A stretch of DNA of 61,565 nucleotides from CF-118 sp035689345 (GCA_035689345.1 DASSLR010000070.1:1-61565); one strand, 5' to 3'. Positions 24,796 through 35,245 are shown, numbered from the stretch's first letter. Translations and numbers: made by a program. Notes: generated from the sequence alone by a model not told the origin.

Positions 24796-26042
24796 TCATT
24801 CGTGACGTAGTGCCTCAATCGGGTGGAGTCGCGCCGCCCGGTTGGCGGGATAGATGCCGAAGAAGAGCCCGATGCCCACCGACACACCGAATGCCATGAG
24901 CACTGATGGGACTGAAACCACCGGTGCTGGAAAGCCAGAGTTCGCGATGGCCGGAATGTGCGGCGCTTCGTAGGCGAGCACGGCGCCCAGGGCGATGCCC
25001 AGCGCGCCACCGAGGCCGCTCAGCACCATCGCTTCGATCAGGAACTGGGTCAGGACGTCTCGCCAACGCGCGCCGATGGCCTTGCGGATGCCGATCTCTC
25101 GCGTCCGCTCGGTGACCGTGACCAGCATGATGTTCATGATTCCGATCCCACCGACCACGAGCGAGATGCCGGCGATGGCGCCGAGCACCAGGGTCAGGGC
25201 GGTGGCGATCGAGTTGGCCTGTTTGAGGATGTCCTGCTGGCTCAGGATCTGGAAGTCGGCCTGACTTGGGTCCGACACCTGATGGCGCTGGAGCAGGATC
25301 GTGGTGATCTCCGTCTCGGCCCGGTTGACCGTGCCGGCCGAGCTCGCCGAGGCGACGATCTGGCTGATGTTCTTGCCTCCGCGCGCCCCGCTCAGGTACG
25401 CCCAGACGGCGGTGATGGGTGCGACGACGACGTTGTCCTGGGAGCCGAAGCCCGTGCCGCCTTTGGCGGCGAAGACTCCGATCACGCGGAAGCTCTGGCG
25501 GTTGATCTTGATCGTCTGGCCGACTGGATCCGTGTTCCCAAACAGGTTGTCGACCACTGTCTGCCCGATCACCACCACGCGGTGCTGCGACTGGACGTCG
25601 TCATCTGTGAAGAACGAGCCCTCGGCGATCTGGTAGTCGCGCACCTGTGGGAACGCCGATGTCGTGCCGGTGGTCGCGGCGAAGTAGTTCTGGTTCTGCC
25701 AGGTGATCTGTCCCCCGCTCTGCGCAATCGGGATCGCGGCGACCACATCGGGATCCTGCTGCCGCTTGTTGAGCGCGTCCACGTCGGACATGGTCAGAGA
25801 CTCGCTGGTTCCGAATCCCTGGGACACCCCGCCCGCGCCACGCGCGTTGGCAGGGTAGACGTAGATCACGTTGGCGCCGAGTGACTGGATCTGATTGTTG
25901 ATCTGCACGCTGGCGCCGTTCCCGACCGCGACCAGCAGGATCACCGCCATGACACCGATGAGGATGCCGAGCATCGTGAGCGCGCTGCGCAGCCGATTCG
26001 CGAGCAGGCCCGCGAACGCGATGCGCAGCGCCTCGTAGGCGT

Positions 26043-26046
<4 letters not shown>
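24796..26046 (-). CDS. MacB/FtsX-type ABC transporter permease
   Basis: 416 residues: one N-terminal helix (SALTMLGILIGVMAVILLVAVG), a periplasmic MacB-PCD domain of about 230 residues, then three C-terminal helices. VTERTREIGIRKAIGARWRDVLTQFLIEA is the FtsX signature. This is the separate-permease form of MacB, mechanotransmitting ATP hydrolysis to the adaptor encoded two genes upstream. ATGA overlap with the ATPase gene. Exported substrate may be a peptide, lipid or drug. Confidence 0.92.
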
Positions 26047-26716
<670 letters not shown>

Positions 26717-26720
<4 letters not shown>

Positions 26721-28357
26721 CCGCCGCCGCCGATCCTGACCGGGCTTCCACCGGTGCCGCGGGTGTTGGTGCCGGTCGGCACGCGCAGCGTCGGGATCAC
26801 GACCTGCTGGCCCTCGCTCAGGCCGGAGGTGACCTCGGTGTACGTGTCACCGACCACTCCCGTCTGGATGGCGGTCTGCACCTCGGTGCCGTTGGCGTAG
26901 ACGTTCACGTACGCCTGCCCGCCCAGGCGGGTGATCGCGAGGTTCGGGACGGTGAGCACGTTGGCGGCGTTGCTGACCGTGACCGTCGCGTTGGATGTCA
27001 TGCCCTCTTTGAGAGCCGCGTTGGCCTGGTCCAGGCTGATGGTCGCGTAGTAATTGACGACCCCGCTCGTCACGGTGGCCGAGCTCGCCACCGCGATCAC
27101 CTTGCCCGCCATGCTCACGCTGGGCACCGCGTCGAACGTGATCTGCGCGTCCTGGTCGGCGGCCAGGCGGGCCGCATCCGATTCGGCGAATGGGACCACG
27201 ACCTCCATGCCGCTGTCGTTGCCAATGACCATGAAGCTGGAAGACGCGCCAGAGGTCGGCAGCGGGGCCTGGGTGCCGGGCGCCTCCGCGGTGCTGCCCG
27301 CGCCGGGTCCGGCGCTCTCGCCGACGACGCCGTTGATCGCGTTCACCGTCCCGGCCATCGGCGCCACGAGAGTGGTCGCGTCGACGTTCTGCTGGGCGGT
27401 CTGGACGGCCGCCTGCGCGCTCGACAGCTGCGCCTGCGCCGCCGCGATCTGGTTGGGCTTCGTCTGGGTCTGCGTCGTCAGCTGGTCGCGCGCGCTCGTC
27501 ACCTGCGCGGCCGCGGCATTGACGCTGTGCTGGCCGCTGATCGAGTCCTGCTGCTGCCTGGCGGCGTCGATGTTCAGCTTCGACTGGTCGGCGGCGACCG
27601 TGGCTCCGTCGAGGGTGACCTTGCCCTGGGCGGTGTTGACCGCCGTCTGATCGTTGGAGACGGTGGTGTAGTCGGCGAGGCACGACGCCGGCGCGGGCGG
27701 TGACGTGAACGGATAGCCGAACGGCTGACATCCGTCGGCGTTGAACGTGTCGATGGCCGCCTGCAGGGTGGTCTTGGCGGTGGCGAGCGATTGCACGTCG
27801 AGCTGATAGCTGAGGCTGTTGTTCAGGATCTGCTGGTCGACGCTCAGCTGGTTCTTGTCAGCCGCGACCTGGTTGGCGTCCTGCGTGTTGGTGAAGTTCA
27901 CCTGCGCGACGGTGTCGTTGTAGGACTGCTGGGCGATCGCGAGGTTGTGCTGCAGCTGAGCGATCTGGCTGCTCGTGAGCGGCGTCTCCACAACCTGGAG
28001 ATTCGCCTGCGCGACCTGCAGGTTGGCCTGTGCCGCTGCGAGCGCCTGGTTCTCGCTCGTGGCATCGACCCGGGCAAGGACCTGGCCGGCGGTGACGTGA
28101 TCGCCGACGTGCACGTCGATCTCGGTGAGGACCCCGCTGACCCTGAAGTTGACGTTGGCCTGGGCCATGGGCACCAGGTTTCCCGTGCCGGTGACGCTGG
28201 CGCTGACGGTGCGGCGCGTGACGGTGTACAGGTTCAGCGAGCTGCCGGCAGGCTTCGCGGGGACGAAGACGTCGCGATAGATGAGTGCGCTGAGGACGAG
28301 CGCCACCGCGGCAAGGCCCGCCACCGCGAGGCGGGATCTGTTCATGAAACGACTCAC
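26717..28357 (-). CDS. MacA-like periplasmic adaptor (HlyD family), long coiled coil
   Basis: About 546 residues. N-terminal anchor helix (LAVAGLAAVALVLSALIY), a split biotinyl-lipoyl domain (VNFRVSGVLTEIDVHVGDHVTAGQVLARVD and TLVAPMAGTVNAING), between them an unusually long alpha-hairpin (about residues 105-335), then beta-barrel and proximal domains. The hairpin is interrupted by a short loop with two cysteines (CQPFGYPF...CLAD). MacA of E. coli is about 370 residues. GTG 28357 is chosen on AAGGAG six bases upstream; ATG 28345 is second choice. Confidence 0.88.
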
Positions 28358-28367
28358 TTCTCGCTCC

Positions 28368-29129
28368 TTACCAGTTGAGGTCTCGGAAGGTCCAGCCGGC
28401 CGACGAACCGAAACGCGTGATGGTGGCGATGCCGAGGCCCGCGATGGCCACAGCTGCAAGCGCGACCAGGCCTGCGTACGGAATGACCGCCAGGTCGAAC
28501 ACGATGAGCGCGCCGACAAGCGATGCGACGAGCGGGTGCACCTCGCCGAAGCCGAAGCGGTTCTGGAGCAGGCGGCCCATCGCCAGCGCGACACAGGCGA
28601 CGCCAAAGAGTGCGACGGCCACCGCAATCGCGAGCACAACCGGAATCAGCACGAGAAAGATCAAGGTGAACCGCAGCAGCAGCAAGGCCGCCAGCACCAG
28701 CAGCGCGGTGGCCACGCCCGCGGCGAGCGCGATGACCAGGCCTCGTGGACCTTCGAGTCGCTGGACGGCCCTGCGTGCTTGGTGAGGGAAAACCACCAGC
28801 ACCGCCAGCGCGATGAGGATGAGAGCGGCGCCATTGCTGAGCAGTGCGCGCAACCCTTGCAGCGGGCTGATGGGGCCGCGCGGCCTGAACGGCGAGACGA
28901 ACGTGAAGGTCTGGATCGTCTTGCTTCGCTCGAAACGGTCGGAGTCCGGCAGCCGCTCCCTCAGCGGGCTGACCGCGACCGGCGACCCGACCACGACGTC
29001 AGAGAGGGGACCCAGCCACGGCGCGTTCAGCGCGATGTCGGCGAGGGCGAGGAGCACGCCGATGATCGCGAGGGCCACAATCACGATCGCCCACCGCCAG
29101 CGCGGCGCGAGTCCCCGGCTGTCGCTCAT
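28368..29129 (-). CDS. Multi-helix membrane protein of the sigma/efflux operon
   Basis: 253 residues. One helix near the N-terminus (VIVALAIIGVLLALADIAL), an 70-residue extracytoplasmic region, then about five helices rich in Ala/Val/Leu. No family recognised. Its start overlaps the anti-sigma stop by ATGA and its stop is 10 bases from the MacA start, so it is firmly within the operon. It could be part of the signal path or of the exporter; this is inference. Confidence 0.75.
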   Translation of the reverse strand: MSDSRGLAPRWRWAIVIVALAIIGVLLALADIALNAPWLGPLSDVVVGSPVAVSPLRERLPDSDRFERSKTIQTFTFVSPFRPRGPISPLQGLRALLSNGAALILIALAVLVVFPHQARRAVQRLEGPRGLVIALAAGVATALLVLAALLLLRFTLIFLVLIPVVLAIAVAVALFGVACVALAMGRLLQNRFGFGEVHPLVASLVGALIVFDLAVIPYAGLVALAAVAIAGLGIATITRFGSSAGWTFRDLNW

Positions 29130-29701
29130 GCGCGCCGGCGCTCACCAAGCGTTGGGGACAACGCGCCGCGTCCCGATTCGGCCAGCCGGGAAAGGATCGA
29201 CAGGTGGTACGCCGCCGTGATCGCCAGACCGATGAGCGCCACGAGCAGGAAGACGTCCGCCACGGGGATCGCAGGCGGCTCCGCTCCCCCGACGCCCCAG
29301 TTCAGGAGCACCTGCAGGTCCGAGAGCGTTCCGCTCGCAAGCGATGCGAGACCGTCCAGCCCGGACAGGTACCAGACGATGAACGCGACCAGCAGCCCCT
29401 CCGGGATGAGCAGCATCCACGCCCGTCGAGACTCTGCGCGGGCCGGCCTCACCGCGTTCATCACGTTTCCGACCAGCGATGGCGGCGGCGCCGGCGCGCG
29501 GAGCGCCTTGAGGCGGAACGGAAGGGAGATGGCCTGGTCGTGCTGCCGGCGGCAGTCCTCGCACTCCGCGAGGTGCGCCTTCATTTGCCGGGCAAGCTCG
29601 GGGTCCGACGCCGCCAGGTCGCCATCGGTGTAGGCCTCGATGAGGACGCGTGCCCGCGCGCACGAGAGCCCGCCTGGCTGATCGGTGGTCGAGCCGGTCA
29701 T
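29126..29701 (-). CDS. Anti-sigma factor with zinc-finger domain
   Basis: 191 residues. The N-terminal region has HLAECEDCRRQH, the HxxxCxxC core of ZAS-type anti-sigma factors, preceded by LIEAYTDGDL. Two hydrophobic helices follow (LLIPEGLLVAFIVWYLSG and ADVFLLVALIGLAITAAYHL), so it is membrane-bound. It should hold the sigma factor encoded immediately upstream (ATGA overlap). Confidence 0.88.
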   Translation of the reverse strand: MTGSTTDQPGGLSCARARVLIEAYTDGDLAASDPELARQMKAHLAECEDCRRQHDQAISLPFRLKALRAPAPPPSLVGNVMNAVRPARAESRRAWMLLIPEGLLVAFIVWYLSGLDGLASLASGTLSDLQVLLNWGVGGAEPPAIPVADVFLLVALIGLAITAAYHLSILSRLAESGRGALSPTLGERRRA

Positions 29702-30279
29702 CCGTCTGTCTCCTCGAGCTCGGCCAGCGAGTTGCGCAGCAGCGCTCGCGCCCGGTGCAACCTCGACTTGACCGCCGGAATCGACACGCCGAGACTCGCC
29801 GCAACCTGCTCGAGGGAAAGATCCGCGTAGTAGTGAAGAAGGATCGGCAGGCGGTACGAAGGATCGAGCTGCGACAGCGCCTCGACCAGCACCGGATCGT
29901 GCTGTACGGCGTCAGCCGCCGCGGCCACGCCTTGAAGGTCCTCGTCGGTGGGCACGGGCACACGCTTGCGCCGGTAGTTGATGGTGGTGTTCGCGGCCAG
30001 CTTCCAGAACCACGGCTCGAACGGCCGCGTCGAGTCGAAGCGCGCGAGGTTGCGGTAGAGCTTGACGAAGATCTCCTGGCTCAGGTCCTGCGCCTCGTCG
30101 AGGTCGCGCAGATGTTGAAAGGCGAATCCGTAGACCCGTCGCTGCATGCGGCGGATGAGCTCCTCGAACGCCTCCAGGTCGCCGCCCGTAGCCTGGTTGA
30201 CGAGCTGACCGGCGGCAAGGGCGCCTATGTCGGAAGGCCCGCTCATGGTCAGGGTGCCGGCGGCCGCCTGGGCATGCAT
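29698..30279 (-). CDS. ECF RNA polymerase sigma factor
   Basis: 193 residues, sigma-70 group 4. Region 2 reads YGFAFQHLRDLDEAQDLSQEIFVKLYRNL and FEPWFWKLAANTTINYRRKR; region 4 reads LPILLHYYADLSLEQVAASLGVSIPAVKSRLHRARALLRNSL. First gene of a minus-strand operon running to the two small membrane proteins near 24.1 kb, which it may autoregulate. ATG 30279 or the internal ATG 30246 could be the start. Confidence 0.93.
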   Translation of the reverse strand: MHAQAAAGTLTMSGPSDIGALAAGQLVNQATGGDLEAFEELIRRMQRRVYGFAFQHLRDLDEAQDLSQEIFVKLYRNLARFDSTRPFEPWFWKLAANTTINYRRKRVPVPTDEDLQGVAAAADAVQHDPVLVEALSQLDPSYRLPILLHYYADLSLEQVAASLGVSIPAVKSRLHRARALLRNSLAELEETDG

Positions 30280-30345
30280 CGACTTTAGATACCCCCTCCT
30301 TCAGGGGGCGGTTGCGGTTCTTGGCAGATGCTCGACCTCGAGTAC

Positions 30346-30387
30346 TTGACTACGGATATCCGGGACCGTATACTCCATTTGGAATAT
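30346..30387 (+). promoter_or_regulatory. Sigma-70 promoter and PadR operator
   Basis: TTGACT (30346-30351), 17 bases, TATACT (30369-30374), then the padR-like ATG at 30386. This is the best -35/-10 pair in the window. An 18-base imperfect palindrome, ATACTCCATTTGGAATAT (30370-30387, 14 of 18 positions symmetric), covers the -10 and the start codon, the expected place for an autorepressing PadR operator. GGATATCC (30354-30361) is a second, perfect palindrome in the spacer. Confidence 0.65.
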
Positions 30388-31018
30388 GACCCAGTCCGAA
30401 TCCGAGCTCCTTTCTCCCCTCGCCCTGTCCATCCTCGAGCTGCTCGACGAGCAGCCGATGCACCCCTACGAGATGGCCTCCAAGATGCGCGCCCGGCATC
30501 ACGACGAGTTCATCCGCCTGAACTTCGGCACCCTCTACCACTCGGTCGAGGTGCTCGAGCGCAGCGGCTGGATCCTGCCGGTGGAGCGGGAGAAGGAAGG
30601 CCGGCGACCCGAGCGGACCATCTACAAGCTCACCGAGAGCGGGCGGGAGCTGCTTACGTCGACGCTCGGCGAGCTCCTGCGCCACCCGCGCAAGGAGTAC
30701 CCGCACTTCGCGGCCGGGCTGATGTTCATGCACCACCTGACCGCCTCCGAGGCGGCGGCGCACCTGTCGGAGCGGGCGACCGCACTCGACGCGATCATCG
30801 CCAAGTTCGACGCGGTGATGAAGGAACTGCTCCGCCGGGGAGTGACTCGACTGGCGCTGATCGAGGTGGAGCACAAGATCGCGATGCTCGACGCCGAACG
30901 CAGATGGGTGCGCGGGCTGGAACGCGAGATCAAGGAAGGCAAGCTGGAGTGGAAGGTTGGAATCGACTCCGGCCATGAAGCGTTAAGGAGGAACCATGGC
31001 CACCACCAGGCGCAGTAA
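30386..31018 (+). CDS. PadR-family transcriptional regulator
   Basis: 210 residues. LSILELLDEQPMHPYEMASKMR, the FGTLYHSVEVLERSGWI recognition segment and REKEGRRPERTIYKLTESGRELL wing form a standard PadR winged helix; a longer C-terminal helical domain (about residues 95-205) serves dimerisation, as in subfamily 1. PadR regulators repress efflux pump genes and release on ligand binding. The MFS exporter gene overlaps its end by 23 bases, so it very likely controls that gene. Confidence 0.93.
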   Translation: MTQSESELLSPLALSILELLDEQPMHPYEMASKMRARHHDEFIRLNFGTLYHSVEVLERSGWILPVEREKEGRRPERTIYKLTESGRELLTSTLGELLRHPRKEYPHFAAGLMFMHHLTASEAAAHLSERATALDAIIAKFDAVMKELLRRGVTRLALIEVEHKIAMLDAERRWVRGLEREIKEGKLEWKVGIDSGHEALRRNHGHHQAQ

Positions 31019-32636
31019 CCCGTGGCTCGTTCTGCTCGTCCTGACCACGGGCTTTTTCATGATTCTGCTCGACACCACGATCGTCAACGTGGCGATCCCG
31101 TCGATGAGCAAGGGCCTGAACGCCACGCTCGACGAGATCCTCTGGGTTCTTAACGCCTACGTCCTTGTATATGCGGTGCTGCTCATCACCGCGGGCAGGC
31201 TCGGCGACCTGTTCGGTCAGCGCAACATGTTCGCGCTCGGTCTGGCCATCTTCACGATCGCGTCCGCGCTCTGCGGTTTCTCGCAGAACTCGGGGCAGCT
31301 CATCGCCGCCCGCATCGTGCAGGGCATCGGCGGCGCGCTGCTCACGCCGCAGACTCTCGCCATCCTCACGTCGATATTTCCGCCCGAGCGGCGCGGCGCT
31401 GCGTTCGGCGTCTGGGGCGGCGTCGCGGGGCTGGCCACGATCACCGGCCCGACGCTGGGCGGCGCGATCATCACGTACGCCGACTGGCCGTGGATCTTTT
31501 TCATCAACGTGCCCCTCGGCATCGGCGCGCTGATCGCGACGTTCTTGATCATCCCGGACCTGCGTCCGGGCCGCCGGCAGGGCTGGGACCTGGTGGGCGT
31601 CGCCCTCGCCACCACGGGCCTCTTCGGCATCGTCTTCGGCCTCATCGAGGGCCAGCGCTACAACTGGGGAGAGATCTCCTCTTACGGCGTGACCATCCCC
31701 GAGGTCATCGGGGCCGGCGTGCTCCTGCTGATCGCCTTCATCGTCTGGGAGCACTTCCAGACACAGCCCCTGATGCCGCTCTCGCTGTTCGAGGACCGCA
31801 ACTTCGCCGTGGCCAACTGGATCGCGGCGGCCATCAGCTTCGGCATGCTCAGCATGTTCCTGCCGGTCACCATCTACCTGCAGTCCGTCCGCGGGTTCAC
31901 CGCCCTCGTCGCCGGGCTGACCTTCGCGCCGATGTCCCTGGCTTCGATGGTCACTGCGCCCCTGGCCGGACGGCTCGCGGACCGCATCGGCGGCAAGTAC
32001 ATCCTCATGACGGGCATCTCGCTGTTCACCGTCGGCTTCGCGCTCGTCGCCTACGTGGCGGGGCCTGAGTCGACGTGGATCAACTTCCTCGTCCCCGCGA
32101 TCATCGCGGGACTCGGCATGGGCATGACGTTCGCGCCCATGACCACCGTCGCGATGCGCAACATCCAGCCGCGCATGGCGGGCGCCGCGTCAGGCATTCT
32201 CAACACGACCCGCCAGGTGGGCGCCGCGATCGGAAGCGCCGTGGTCGGCGCGATCCTTCAAAACCAGCTCGCCTCCGCACTCCACAACCAGGCGGTGGCC
32301 CACGCCGGCCAGCTTCCAGCAGCGTTCCGCGACCAGTTCATCGCGGTCTTCAGCAACGTCTCCGCAAACGGATTCCAGATCGGCACCGGGCAGAACGGAG
32401 CTTCGCTTCCAAGCAACATTCCGCCCGCAGCCAGGCAGCAGCTCGCCGCCATCGCGCACGACGTCTTCGTCAGCGGCTACATCGACGCGTTGAAGATGAC
32501 GCTGATCGTGCCTGTCATCTTCCTGGGCCTCACCGCGTTCACAACGCTTCTCATCAAGCGACGCCGGCGCGCGACGCAGCAGATGGCGGGTCGCCCGGTC
32601 GAGACCGAGGAGCTCAAGAAAGCAGCGGCGGGCTAG
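30996..32636 (+). CDS. MFS exporter, DHA2 (EmrB/QacA) family
   Basis: 546 residues, 14 predicted helices. LDTTIVNVAIPSM in helix 1 is the DHA2 motif D1; AGRLGDLFGQRNMF is motif A; GVWGGVAGLATITGPTLGGAI is motif C of drug/H+ antiporters. A soluble loop of about 60 residues lies before the last helix. Proton-driven export of drugs or metabolites. Strong AAGGAGG eight bases before ATG 30996, inside the end of the PadR gene. Confidence 0.93.
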   Translation: MATTRRSNPWLVLLVLTTGFFMILLDTTIVNVAIPSMSKGLNATLDEILWVLNAYVLVYAVLLITAGRLGDLFGQRNMFALGLAIFTIASALCGFSQNSGQLIAARIVQGIGGALLTPQTLAILTSIFPPERRGAAFGVWGGVAGLATITGPTLGGAIITYADWPWIFFINVPLGIGALIATFLIIPDLRPGRRQGWDLVGVALATTGLFGIVFGLIEGQRYNWGEISSYGVTIPEVIGAGVLLLIAFIVWEHFQTQPLMPLSLFEDRNFAVANWIAAAISFGMLSMFLPVTIYLQSVRGFTALVAGLTFAPMSLASMVTAPLAGRLADRIGGKYILMTGISLFTVGFALVAYVAGPESTWINFLVPAIIAGLGMGMTFAPMTTVAMRNIQPRMAGAASGILNTTRQVGAAIGSAVVGAILQNQLASALHNQAVAHAGQLPAAFRDQFIAVFSNVSANGFQIGTGQNGASLPSNIPPAARQQLAAIAHDVFVSGYIDALKMTLIVPVIFLGLTAFTTLLIKRRRRATQQMAGRPVETEELKKAAAG

Positions 32637-32642
32637 TAGGCT
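32637..32642 (+). promoter_or_regulatory. Leaderless-type -10 element (TAGGCT)
   Basis: TAGGCT begins right after the MFS stop and ends 8 bases before GTG 32651. The same hexamer precedes the hydrolase gene at 50220 and, on minus, the DUF4386 gene. Confidence 0.45.
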
Positions 32643-32650
32643 TAGCCCTC

Positions 32651-33559
32651 GTGCCCGGACCCCGCGACGGCTGGCTGCAGCGCGACGGCATCGACATCCA
32701 CTACCTGGAATGGACGCCCGAGCAGGCGGCCGAGGCCGATTCCGCGGCCCCAGTGCTCCTGCTGCACGGCCTCGGCTCGGACGCGCACTACTGGGACAGG
32801 GTGGCGGGCCGGCTCCCGGAACGTCGCCTGGTCGCGCTCGACCAGCGTGGCCACGGCCTGACCGGCCGGCCACCTCACTCGCCCGCGGTCCCAGAAGGCT
32901 TCGCGACGGACGAGCTGCTGGAGGACGCGATCTTCACCTGCGAGCGCCTCGGCCTGCACCGGCCGGTCGTGGTCGGGCACTCGTGGGGCGCCACAGTCTC
33001 GCTCGAGCTGGTCGCCCGCAACCGGGACTTCGCGTCCGCGCTCGTTTTCATCGACGGACCCGTGCAGAGCGCGGCCAATCTTTTCGCGTGGGACGAGGCT
33101 CAGAAGGTCATGCAGCCGCCGCTGCCTCGCTATGCGTCGGTGGCCGAAGCGATCGCGGATGCGCGCAAGGACTTCGGGGAGTCCTGGGCCGACGATCTCG
33201 AGCCCTTTGTCATCGCCCGCCTGGTGCAGGACGGCGCCGACCTCGTCCTGACGTTGACGGCGGAGATTCGCCTGGCTTTGCTTCGCGGCCTGTACGAGTC
33301 GCCGGTCGACCAGCTGTGGACCGCCCTCGACGTGCCGGCCATTGCGTTGATCGCGCGCGGCGACTCAGAGCGCGTATCGAGCTGGAAGGAGCGCGGCGGC
33401 CTGAAGCTCAAGCAGATCGCGCCGGACGTGGATGTGCGCTGGTTCGACACGCCCCACGACATCCCCGTGTTTGCGCCCAAAGAGGTCGCGGAGCTGATAC
33501 GGACCGCCACCGATCCCGCCTCGCAGCGGGCAGGTTCAGAGGCGGCCGCCGGACAGTAG
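32651..33559 (+). CDS. Alpha/beta hydrolase
   Basis: 302 residues. VLLLHGLGSDAHYWDRVA carries the oxyanion HG motif, VVGHSWGATVSLELVA the nucleophile elbow (serine in GHSWG near residue 110), and DTPHDIPVFAPKEVA the C-terminal catalytic histidine. Acid residue probably in ALIARGDSERV. Esterase, lipase or epoxide hydrolase-type; substrate unknown. The long frame starting at 32075 is a shadow of the MFS gene. Its end overlaps the convergent GlsB-like gene by 24 bases. Confidence 0.88.
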   Translation: MPGPRDGWLQRDGIDIHYLEWTPEQAAEADSAAPVLLLHGLGSDAHYWDRVAGRLPERRLVALDQRGHGLTGRPPHSPAVPEGFATDELLEDAIFTCERLGLHRPVVVGHSWGATVSLELVARNRDFASALVFIDGPVQSAANLFAWDEAQKVMQPPLPRYASVAEAIADARKDFGESWADDLEPFVIARLVQDGADLVLTLTAEIRLALLRGLYESPVDQLWTALDVPAIALIARGDSERVSSWKERGGLKLKQIAPDVDVRWFDTPHDIPVFAPKEVAELIRTATDPASQRAGSEAAAGQ

Positions 33560-33829
33560 CTTCAACGCCGCCAGCAGGATCGCGGCGCCGAGAAAGGCGA
33601 CGACGATGCCGCCGAAGAAGCCGACGGTGCCGCTGACACCGAAGACCGCGCCCAGCAGATAGCCACCGATGATCGCGCCGGCGATGCCGACGATGATGTC
33701 GGCGATGCAGCCGAAGCCGCGGCCGGCCACGACCCGAGCGGCGACCGCGCCCGCGATGAGGCCGACGATGATCCAGGAGACCCAGGATCCGAGGTCCAGC
33801 ACGACATGGCCGGCGAGCAGCATCGTCAC
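33536..33829 (-). CDS. GlsB/YeaQ/YmgE family membrane protein (copy 3)
   Basis: 97 residues, three helices, with the family pattern WIIVGLIAGAVAARVVAGRGFGCIADIIVGIAGAIIGGYLLG. GTG 33829 overlaps the upstream lipase stop as GTGA, the coupling pattern used throughout this window; ATG 33847 lies inside the lipase gene. More distant from copies at 13926 and 14311 than those two are from each other. Confidence 0.8.
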   Translation of the reverse strand: MTMLLAGHVVLDLGSWVSWIIVGLIAGAVAARVVAGRGFGCIADIIVGIAGAIIGGYLLGAVFGVSGTVGFFGGIVVAFLGAAILLAALKLLSGGRL

Positions 33830-34665
33830 GACGACATCTTTGCCCATGCGGCGATGATGTCGAACACCTCGTCGCTGTCCAGATCGTTGAAGGGCTCGTG
33901 ATAGCGGCCCGGAAGGATGTGAAGCGTGCTGCGTGCGGCCGCTTTCTCGTGCAGCTCCTGGCTCCCCGCGGAGTCGATCAGCCGGTCGGCGTCACCGGCC
34001 AGGATCAGAAACGGAATCGGGATTCGGTCGGCATGGGCGAGGACGTCCTTCGTCGCACGCTGCCACTCGGTGTACATGCGCACGGAAATCATGTTGTGGA
34101 CGAGCGGATCGTTTCGATAGGCGTCGACCACCTCGGGGATTCGAGAGATCGTCCCTGGATCGACCTCATTGCCCAGGGCGATTCTCGGGAACACACGTGA
34201 CGCGAAATTGCCGAGGCTCACCTTCCACGCCGGCACGGTTGCCTTCAACTTCAGGGCGGGGCTCGAGACGACGAATCGCCGCGAGGTCTTCAGCTTGTCC
34301 GCCAGCACCGTGCTGAGCATCGCGGCGCCACCGAACGAGTGGCCGACCGGGATCACCTCGCCCGGCGCCAGACTTTCGACGCGACCGACGAACGCCGCGA
34401 TGTCCTCTGTCCACTGGCTCCAGGAATCGACGTGCCCGCGCTGGCCGTCGCTCTTGCCGTGACCGCGAAGATCGAGCGCGTAAGTGGCCATTCCACGTTG
34501 GGACATGCCCGCGGCGAAGCGAGCGTACCGGCCACTGTGATCGCCGAGGCCGTGGACGACGGCGAACGTGTGAGTGGCTTCGGCTCGAGGCCACGCGCGA
34601 TAGAAGAGGCGGGTGCCGTCGGCCGAGGTGACCTCGCCTTCGGTCGCGACCGCCTCAGTGGCCAA
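33826..34665 (-). CDS. Monoacylglycerol lipase-like alpha/beta hydrolase
   Basis: 279 residues of the lysophospholipase/MGLL (Hydrolase_4) family. FAVVHGLGDHSGRYARFA is the HGxGxHSGRY oxyanion region, YALDLRGHGKSDGQRGH follows, IPVGHSFGGAAML is the nucleophile elbow near residue 108, LILAGDADRLID holds the aspartate, and LPGRYHEPFND the catalytic histidine. Cytoplasmic, hydrolysing monoacylglycerol-like esters. TTG start at 34665, overlapping the preceding gene by 11 bases. Confidence 0.9.
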   Translation of the reverse strand: MATEAVATEGEVTSADGTRLFYRAWPRAEATHTFAVVHGLGDHSGRYARFAAGMSQRGMATYALDLRGHGKSDGQRGHVDSWSQWTEDIAAFVGRVESLAPGEVIPVGHSFGGAAMLSTVLADKLKTSRRFVVSSPALKLKATVPAWKVSLGNFASRVFPRIALGNEVDPGTISRIPEVVDAYRNDPLVHNMISVRMYTEWQRATKDVLAHADRIPIPFLILAGDADRLIDSAGSQELHEKAAARSTLHILPGRYHEPFNDLDSDEVFDIIAAWAKMSS

Positions 34666-35245
34666 GGTGGCCGAATCCTCGCAGGATCTTGAGCGCCTCC
34701 TGCTCGGCTTCCATGAGCGTGGGCGCGTAGGCGCGAATGCCGTAAAGGGCGTAGGCCCACTCGGGGCTGGGCGGGCCCTGCGAGTGCAGCTTGTAAGTCG
34801 GCGGGTAGAACAGGATTCTCTCGCCCGCGACTTTCTTGATCACCGGCCGCTTGGCCAGCACGTCTTCGAGGCTCAGACCGTTCGGCAGTCGGCCGTGCAC
34901 GAAGTCCAGGCTCCGCAGCTTCGTCAGCGGATGGTCCTCGTCGCGCAGCATCACGCGCACGCCGTACTCGGCCGACAGATCGCGAAGGAAGATCGTGATG
35001 ATGAGGGCGTCGGTCTCATCGCCGGCCATCTTCACGAATCCGGCGGCTGACAGGTCTCCGATCGCGTCCTCGCGCGCGTGCCGGAAGTACTCCATGGCAA
35101 ACAGGTCGCGCGAGTACGAGCTCGCGATCCACGGCCGGTCGCAGCGCCAGCTTCGAACCCCGGCGAGCTCTTCGAACTGCGCGTGCACCCGTTCCAGACG
35201 ATGGTCGGGCAAGCCGTGAATGCGGTAATGGAGTACTCGCTGCAC
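34655..35245 (-). CDS. Conserved-looking protein of unknown function
   Basis: 196 residues with mixed alpha/beta pattern and no signal peptide or membrane helix. LHYRIHGLPDHRLERVHAQFEELAGV at the N-terminus and EAEQEALKILRGFGHLGH at the C-terminus look helical; the centre (ALIITIFLRDLSAEYGVRVML) looks like a strand. I recognise no family. GTG 35245 lies 10 bases after TAGGCT on the same strand. It is followed without gap by the MGLL-like lipase. Confidence 0.6.
   Translation of the reverse strand: MQRVLHYRIHGLPDHRLERVHAQFEELAGVRSWRCDRPWIASSYSRDLFAMEYFRHAREDAIGDLSAAGFVKMAGDETDALIITIFLRDLSAEYGVRVMLRDEDHPLTKLRSLDFVHGRLPNGLSLEDVLAKRPVIKKVAGERILFYPPTYKLHSQGPPSPEWAYALYGIRAYAPTLMEAEQEALKILRGFGHLGH

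Noticed and set aside
30293..30310. CCCCCT-CCTTC-AGGGGG hairpin between the sigma gene and padR, considered as a terminator or riboswitch
   Set aside because: It is upstream of both divergent genes, has no T-run and only six pairs; nothing beyond a possible leader hairpin can be argued.
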